Shown here: positions 33,601 through 42,600 of the stretch, piece by piece | How the letters are laid out: each line of letters starts with the position of its first letter | How positions within the stretch are numbered: the stretch's first letter is position 1 | From: QZKY01 sp963666295 | GTDB taxonomy: Bacteria; Pseudomonadota; Gammaproteobacteria; Burkholderiales; Burkholderiaceae_D | Length of the DNA stretch: 64,000 bases | Direction: 5' to 3' | Assembly: GCA_963666295.1 (NCBI GenBank) | Contig: OY762707.1 | Location: forward strand, 1,984,001 to 2,048,000 | Program-made: the position numbers and the translations under genes | The notes under the pieces: model-generated | What the model was told of the DNA's origin: nothing | The model's input: only the letters and a program-made list of their open reading frames with translations | Database searches by the model: none

Positions 33601-36600
33601 CGAATGAGACGTTGCCGCCCAAGTCGAGGGTTTCACTATCGGTTGCGGTATCGCCATCGCCATCGGTGATGGTGCGTGTTGCGGTCAGGCCGACGAGGTC
33701 GGTGCCGAGCACGGCTTCCTGGGTGTCATACGGTGCGGCGGTATCGCCCGGCGCGCCGTGATCGATTTCCTGCATTTGAGACAGGGTGACATTGCCGTTG
33801 GCGGTGTTGACTGCCAGGGTGAAGACCACGGACGCATCTGCGGCAGAAGCCGGTGCGGTGGTGGCGGTTGAGCCGATGATGACGCCGCCGACTTCATACA
33901 GATAGACGGCGCTGCCATCGCTCGTCAGGCCGGAATCGACCAGGCCGGCGACCGGGGTGGCGGTGATTTCCAGATCATAGCTAACGGCCCCGATCGATCC
34001 GGCGCCATCGGCGCCGTAATCACTGCTGGTCAGGGTAAAGGCCGCGGCAAAGCTGGTGCTGTCGGTATCGGTCGCGGTCCCTTCGGTGTCGGCATCTTGC
34101 GTGTTGAGCAAGATGGTGTTGCCATCGGTGACGCTGATGTTAATGCTAGGTCCATCATCGTCGAATGAGACGTTGCCGCCCAAGTCGAGGGTTTCACTAT
34201 CGGTTGCGGTATCGCCATCGCCATCGGTGATGGTGCGTGTTGCGGTCAGGCCGACGAGGTCGGTGCCGAGCACGGCTTCCTGGGTGTCATACGGTGCGGC
34301 GGTATCGCCCGGCGCGCCGTGATCGATTTCCTGCATTTGAGACAGGGTGACATTGCCGTTGGCGGTGTTGACTGCCAGGGTGAAGACCACGGACGCATCT
34401 GCGGCAGAAGCCGGTGCGGTGGTGGCGGTTGAGCCGATGATGACGCCGCCGACTTCATACAGATAGACGGCGCTGCCATCGCTCGTCAGGCCGGAATCGA
34501 CCAGGCCGGCGACCGGGGTGGCGGTGATTTCCAGATCATAGCTAACGGCCCCGATCGATCCGGCGCCATCGGCGCCGTAATCACTGCTGGTCAGGGTAAA
34601 GGCCGCGGCAAAGCTGGTGCTGTCGGTATCGGTCGCGGTCCCTTCGGTGTCGGCATCTTGCGTGTTGAGCAAGATGGTGTTGCCATCGGTGACGCTGATG
34701 TTAATGCTAGGTCCATCATCGTCGAATGAGACGTTGCCGCCCAAGTCGAGGGTTTCACTATCGGTTGCGGTATCGCCATCGCCATCGGTGATGGTGCGTG
34801 TTGCGGTCAGGCCGACGAGGTCGGTGCCGAGCACGGCTTCCTGGGTGTCATACGGTGCGGCGGTATCGCCCGGCGCGCCGTGATCGATTTCCTGCATTTG
34901 AGACAGGGTGACATTGCCGTTGGCGGTGTTGACTGCCAGGGTGAAGACCACGGACGCATCTGCGGCAGAAGCCGGTGCGGTGGTGGCGGTTGAGCCGATG
35001 ATGACGCCGCCGACTTCATACAGATAGACGGCGCTGCCATCGCTCGTCAGGCCGGAATCGACCAGGCCGGCGACCGGGGTGGCGGTGATTTCCAGATCAT
35101 AGCTAACGGCCCCGATCGATCCGGCGCCATCGGCGCCGTAATCACTGCTGGTCAGGGTAAAGGCCGCGGCAAAGCTGGTGCTGTCGGTATCGGTCGCGGT
35201 CCCTTCGGTGTCGGCATCTTGCGTGTTGAGCAAGATGGTGTTGCCATCGGTGACGCTGATGTTAATGCTAGGTCCATCATCGTCGAATGAGACGTTGCCG
35301 CCCAAGTCGAGGGTTTCACTATCGGTTGCGGTATCGCCATCGCCATCGGTGATGGTGCGTGTTGCGGTCAGGCCGACGAGGTCGGTGCCGAGCACGGCTT
35401 CCTGGGTGTCATACGGTGCGGCGGTATCGCCCGGCGCGCCGTGATCGATTTCCTGCATTTGAGACAGGGTGACATTGCCGTTGGCGGTGTTGACTGCCAG
35501 GGTGAAGACCACGGACGCATCTGCGGCAGAAGCCGGTGCGGTGGTGGCGGTTGAGCCGATGATGACGCCGCCGACTTCATACAGATAGACGGCGCTGCCA
35601 TCGCTCGTCAGGCCGGAATCGACCAGGCCGGCGACCGGGGTGGCGGTGATTTCCAGATCATAGCTAACGGCCCCGATCGATCCGGCGCCATCGGCGCCGT
35701 AATCACTGCTGGTCAGGGTAAAGGCCGCGGCAAAGCTGGTGCTGTCGGTATCGGTCGCGGTCCCTTCGGTGTCGGCATCTTGCGTGTTGAGCAAGATGGT
35801 GTTGCCATCGGTGACGCTGATGTTAATGCTAGGTCCATCATCGTCGAATGAGACGTTGCCGCCCAAGTCGAGGGTTTCACTATCGGTTGCGGTATCGCCA
35901 TCGCCATCGGTGATGGTGCGTGTTGCGGTCAGGCCGACGAGGTCGGTGCCGAGCACGGCTTCCTGGGTGTCATACGGTGCGGCGGTATCGCCCGGCGCGC
36001 CGTGATCGATTTCCTGCATTTGAGACAGGGTGACATTGCCGTTGGCGGTGTTGACTGCCAGGGTGAAGACCACGGACGCATCTGCGGCAGAAGCCGGTGC
36101 GGTGGTGGCGGTTGAGCCGATGATGACGCCGCCGACTTCATACAGATAGACGGCGCTGCCATCGCTCGTCAGGCCGGAATCGACCAGGCCGGCGACCGGG
36201 GTGGCGGTGATTTCCAGATCATAGCTAACGGCCCCGATCGATCCGGCGCCATCGGCGCCGTAATCACTGCTGGTCAGGGTAAAGGCCGCGGCAAAGCTGG
36301 TGCTGTCGGTATCGGTCGCGGTCCCTTCGGTGTCGGCATCTTGCGTGTTGAGCAAGATGGTGTTGCCATCGGTGACGCTGATGTTAATGCTAGGTCCATC
36401 ATCGTCGAATGAGACGTTGCCGCCCAAGTCGAGGGTTTCACTATCGGTTGCGGTATCGCCATCGCCATCGGTGATGGTGCGTGTTGCGGTCAGGCCGACG
36501 AGGTCGGTGCCGAGCACGGCTTCCTGGGTGTCATACGGTGCGGCGGTATCGCCCGGCGCGCCGTGATCGATTTCCTGCATTTGAGACAGGGTGACATTGC

Positions 36601-39600
36601 CGTTGGCGGTGTTGACTGCCAGGGTGAAGACCACGGACGCATCTGCGGCAGAAGCCGGTGCGGTGGTGGCGGTTGAGCCGATGATGACGCCGCCGACTTC
36701 ATACAGATAGACGGCGCTGCCATCGCTCGTCAGGCCGGAATCGACCAGGCCGGCGACCGGGGTGGCGGTGATTTCCAGATCATAGCTAACGGCCCCGATC
36801 GATCCGGCGCCATCGGCGCCGTAATCACTGCTGGTCAGGGTAAAGGCCGCGGCAAAGCTGGTGCTGTCGGTATCGGTCGCGGTCCCTTCGGTGTCGGCAT
36901 CTTGCGTGTTGAGCAAGATGGTGTTGCCATCGGTGACGCTGATGTTAATGCTAGGTCCATCATCGTCGAATGAGACGTTGCCGCCCAAGTCGAGGGTTTC
37001 ACTATCGGTTGCGGTATCGCCATCGCCATCGGTGATGGTGCGTGTTGCGGTCAGGCCGACGAGGTCGGTGCCGAGCACGGCTTCCTGGGTGTCATACGGT
37101 GCGGCGGTATCGCCCGGCGCGCCGTGATCGATTTCCTGCATTTGAGACAGGGTGACATTGCCGTTGGCGGTGTTGACTGCCAGGGTGAAGACCACGGACG
37201 CATCTGCGGCAGAAGCCGGTGCGGTGGTGGCGGTTGAGCCGATGATGACGCCGCCGACTTCATACAGATAGACGGCGCTGCCATCGCTCGTCAGGCCGGA
37301 ATCGACCAGGCCGGCGACCGGGGTGGCGGTGATTTCCAGATCATAGCTAACGGCCCCGATCGATCCGGCGCCATCGGCGCCGTAATCACTGCTGGTCAGG
37401 GTAAAGGCCGCGGCAAAGCTGGTGCTGTCGGTATCGGTCGCGGTCCCTTCGGTGTCGGCATCTTGCGTGTTGAGCAAGATGGTGTTGCCATCGGTGACGC
37501 TGATGTTAATGCTAGGTCCATCATCGTCGAATGAGACGTTGCCGCCCAAGTCGAGGGTTTCACTATCGGTTGCGGTATCGCCATCGCCATCGGTGATGGT
37601 GCGTGTTGCGGTCAGGCCGACGAGGTCGGTGCCGAGCACGGCTTCCTGGGTGTCATACGGTGCGGCGGTATCGCCCGGCGCGCCGTGATCGATTTCCTGC
37701 ATTTGAGACAGGGTGACATTGCCGTTGGCGGTGTTGACTGCCAGGGTGAAGACCACGGACGCATCTGCGGCAGAAGCCGGTGCGGTGGTGGCGGTTGAGC
37801 CGATGATGACGCCGCCGACTTCATACAGATAGACGGCGCTGCCATCGCTCGTCAGGCCGGAATCGACCAGGCCGGCGACCGGGGTGGCGGTGATTTCCAG
37901 ATCATAGCTAACGGCCCCGATCGATCCGGCGCCATCGGCGCCGTAATCACTGCTGGTCAGGGTAAAGGCCGCGGCAAAGCTGGTGCTGTCGGTATCGGTC
38001 GCGGTCCCTTCGGTGTCGGCATCTTGCGTGTTGAGCAAGATGGTGTTGCCATCGGTGACGCTGATGTTAATGCTAGGTCCATCATCGTCGAATGAGACGT
38101 TGCCGCCCAAGTCGAGGGTTTCACTATCGGTTGCGGTATCGCCATCGCCATCGGTGATGGTGCGTGTTGCGGTCAGGCCGACGAGGTCGGTGCCGAGCAC
38201 GGCTTCCTGGGTGTCATACGGTGCGGCGGTATCGCCCGGCGCGCCGTGATCGATTTCCTGCATTTGAGACAGGGTGACATTGCCGTTGGCGGTGTTGACT
38301 GCCAGGGTGAAGACCACGGACGCATCTGCGGCAGAAGCCGGTGCGGTGGTGGCGGTTGAGCCGATGATGACGCCGCCGACTTCATACAGATAGACGGCGC
38401 TGCCATCGCTCGTCAGGCCGGAATCGACCAGGCCGGCGACCGGGGTGGCGGTGATTTCCAGATCATAGCTAACGGCCCCGATCGATCCGGCGCCATCGGC
38501 GCCGTAATCACTGCTGGTCAGGGTAAAGGCCGCGGCAAAGCTGGTGCTGTCGGTATCGGTCGCGGTCCCTTCGGTGTCGGCATCTTGCGTGTTGAGCAAG
38601 ATGGTGTTGCCATCGGTGACGCTGATGTTAATGCTAGGTCCATCATCGTCGAATGAGACGTTGCCGCCCAAGTCGAGGGTTTCACTATCGGTTGCGGTAT
38701 CGCCATCGCCATCGGTGATGGTGCGTGTTGCGGTCAGGCCGACGAGGTCGGTGCCGAGCACGGCTTCCTGGGTGTCATACGGTGCGGCGGTATCGCCCGG
38801 CGCGCCGTGATCGATTTCCTGCATTTGAGACAGGGTGACATTGCCGTTGGCGGTGTTGACTGCCAGGGTGAAGACCACGGACGCATCTGCGGCAGAAGCC
38901 GGTGCGGTGGTGGCGGTTGAGCCGATGATGACGCCGCCGACTTCATACAGATAGACGGCGCTGCCATCGCTCGTCAGGCCGGAATCGACCAGGCCGGCGA
39001 CCGGGGTGGCGGTGATTTCCAGATCATAGCTAACGGCCCCGATCGATCCGGCGCCATCGGCGCCGTAATCACTGCTGGTCAGGGTAAAGGCCGCGGCAAA
39101 GCTGGTGCTGTCGGTATCGGTCGCGGTCCCTTCGGTGTCGGCATCTTGCGTGTTGAGCAAGATGGTGTTGCCATCGGTGACGCTGATGTTAATGCTAGGT
39201 CCATCATCGTCGAATGAGACGTTGCCGCCCAAGTCGAGGGTTTCACTATCGGTTGCGGTATCGCCATCGCCATCGGTGATGGTGCGTGTTGCGGTCAGGC
39301 CGACGAGGTCGGTGCCGAGCACGGCTTCCTGGGTGTCATACGGTGCGGCGGTATCGCCCGGCGCGCCGTGATCGATTTCCTGCATTTGAGACAGGGTGAC
39401 ATTGCCGTTGGCGGTGTTGACTGCCAGGGTGAAGACCACGGACGCATCTGCGGCAGAAGCCGGTGCGGTGGTGGCGGTTGAGCCGATGATGACGCCGCCG
39501 ACTTCATACAGATAGACGGCGCTGCCATCGCTCGTCAGGCCGGAATCGACCAGGCCGGCGACCGGGGTGGCGGTGATTTCCAGATCATAGCTAACGGCCC

Positions 39601-42600
39601 CGATCGATCCGGCGCCATCGGCGCCGTAATCACTGCTGGTCAGGGTAAAGGCCGCGGCAAAGCTGGTGCTGTCGGTATCGGTCGCGGTCCCTTCGGTGTC
39701 GGCATCTTGCGTGTTGAGCAAGATGGTGTTGCCATCGGTGACGCTGATGTTAATGCTAGGTCCATCATCGTCGAATGAGACGTTGCCGCCCAAGTCGAGG
39801 GTTTCACTATCGGTTGCGGTATCGCCATCGCCATCGGTGATGGTGCGTGTTGCGGTCAGGCCGACGAGGTCGGTGCCGAGCACGGCTTCCTGGGTGTCAT
39901 ACGGTGCGGCGGTATCGCCCGGCGCGCCGTGATCGATTTCCTGCATTTGAGACAGGGTGACATTGCCGTTGGCGGTGTTGACTGCCAGGGTGAAGACCAC
40001 GGACGCATCTGCGGCAGAAGCCGGTGCGGTGGTGGCGGTTGAGCCGATGATGACGCCGCCGACTTCATACAGATAGACGGCGCTGCCATCGCTCGTCAGG
40101 CCGGAATCGACCAGGCCGGCGACCGGGGTGGCGGTGATTTCCAGATCATAGCTAACGGCCCCGATCGATCCGGCGCCATCGGCGCCGTAATCACTGCTGG
40201 TCAGGGTAAAGGCCGCGGCAAAGCTGGTGCTGTCGGTATCGGTCGCGGTCCCTTCGGTGTCGGCATCTTGCGTGTTGAGCAAGATGGTGTTGCCATCGGT
40301 GACGCTGATGTTAATGCTAGGTCCATCATCGTCGAATGAGACGTTGCCGCCCAAGTCGAGGGTTTCACTATCGGTTGCGGTATCGCCATCGCCATCGGTG
40401 ATGGTGCGTGTTGCGGTCAGGCCGACGAGGTCGGTGCCGAGCACGGCTTCCTGGGTGTCATACGGTGCGGCGGTATCGCCCGGCGCGCCGTGATCGATTT
40501 CCTGCATTTGAGACAGGGTGACATTGCCGTTGGCGGTGTTGACTGCCAGGGTGAAGACCACGGACGCATCTGCGGCAGAAGCCGGTGCGGTGGTGGCGGT
40601 TGAGCCGATGATGACGCCGCCGACTTCATACAGATAGACGGCGCTGCCATCGCTCGTCAGGCCGGAATCGACCAGGCCGGCGACCGGGGTGGCGGTGATT
40701 TCCAGATCATAGCTAACGGCCCCGATCGATCCGGCGCCATCGGCGCCGTAATCACTGCTGGTCAGGGTAAAGGCCGCGGCAAAGCTGGTGCTGTCGGTAT
40801 CGGTCGCGGTCCCTTCGGTGTCGGCATCTTGCGTGTTGAGCAAGATGGTGTTGCCATCGGTGACGCTGATGTTAATGCTAGGTCCATCATCGTCGAATGA
40901 GACGTTGCCGCCCAAGTCGAGGGTTTCACTATCGGTTGCGGTATCGCCATCGCCATCGGTGATGGTGCGTGTTGCGGTCAGGCCGACGAGGTCGGTGCCG
41001 AGCACGGCTTCCTGGGTGTCATACGGTGCGGCGGTATCGCCCGGCGCGCCGTGATCGATTTCCTGCATTTGAGACAGGGTGACATTGCCGTTGGCGGTGT
41101 TGACTGCCAGGGTGAAGACCACGGACGCATCTGCGGCAGAAGCCGGTGCGGTGGTGGCGGTTGAGCCGATGATGACGCCGCCGACTTCATACAGATAGAC
41201 GGCGCTGCCATCGCTCGTCAGGCCGGAATCGACCAGGCCGGCGACCGGGGTGGCGGTGATTTCCAGATCATAGCTAACGGCCCCGATCGATCCGGCGCCA
41301 TCGGCGCCGTAATCACTGCTGGTCAGGGTAAAGGCCGCGGCAAAGCTGGTGCTGTCGGTATCGGTCGCGGTCCCTTCGGTGTCGGCATCTTGCGTGTTGA
41401 GCAAGATGGTGTTGCCATCGGTGACGCTGATGTTAATGCTAGGTCCATCATCGTCGAATGAGACGTTGCCGCCCAAGTCGAGGGTTTCACTATCGGTTGC
41501 GGTATCGCCATCGCCATCGGTGATGGTGCGTGTTGCGGTCAGGCCGACGAGGTCGGTGCCGAGCACGGCTTCCTGGGTGTCATACGGTGCGGCGGTATCG
41601 CCCGGCGCGCCGTGATCGATTTCCTGCATTTGAGACAGGGTGACATTGCCGTTGGCGGTGTTGACTGCCAGGGTGAAGACCACGGACGCATCTGCGGCAG
41701 AAGCCGGTGCGGTGGTGGCGGTTGAGCCGATGATGACGCCGCCGACTTCATACAGATAGACGGCGCTGCCATCGCTCGTCAGGCCGGAATCGACCAGGCC
41801 GGCGACCGGGGTGGCGGTGATTTCCAGATCATAGCTAACGGCCCCGATCGATCCGGCGCCATCGGCGCCGTAATCACTGCTGGTCAGGGTAAAGGCCGCG
41901 GCAAAGCTGGTGCTGTCGGTATCGGTCGCGGTCCCTTCGGTGTCGGCATCTTGCGTGTTGAGCAAGATGGTGTTGCCATCGGTGACGCTGATGTTAATGC
42001 TAGGTCCATCATCGTCGAATGAGACGTTGCCGCCCAAGTCGAGGGTTTCACTATCGGTTGCGGTATCGCCATCGCCATCGGTGATGGTGCGTGTTGCGGT
42101 CAGGCCGACGAGGTCGGTGCCGAGCACGGCTTCCTGGGTGTCATACGGTGCGGCGGTATCGCCCGGCGCGCCGTGATCGATTTCCTGCATTTGAGACAGG
42201 GTGACATTGCCGTTGGCGGTGTTGACTGCCAGGGTGAAGACCACGGACGCATCTGCGGCAGAAGCCGGTGCGGTGGTGGCGGTTGAGCCGATGATGACGC
42301 CGCCGACTTCATACAGATAGACGGCGCTGCCATCGCTCGTCAGGCCGGAATCGACCAGGCCGGCGACCGGGGTGGCGGTGATTTCCAGATCATAGCTAAC
42401 GGCCCCGATCGATCCGGCGCCATCGGCGCCGTAATCACTGCTGGTCAGGGTAAAGGCCGCGGCAAAGCTGGTGCTGTCGGTATCGGTCGCGGTCCCTTCG
42501 GTGTCGGCATCTTGCGTGTTGAGCAAGATGGTGTTGCCATCGGTGACGCTGATGTTAATGCTAGGTCCATCATCCAAGAAGGTAATGTCCAGCGCGTATG

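Noticed and set aside
18350..42574. A CRISPR array
   Set aside because: The repeats are 339 and 561 bp, contiguous, coding and without spacers, and no cas genes are present.
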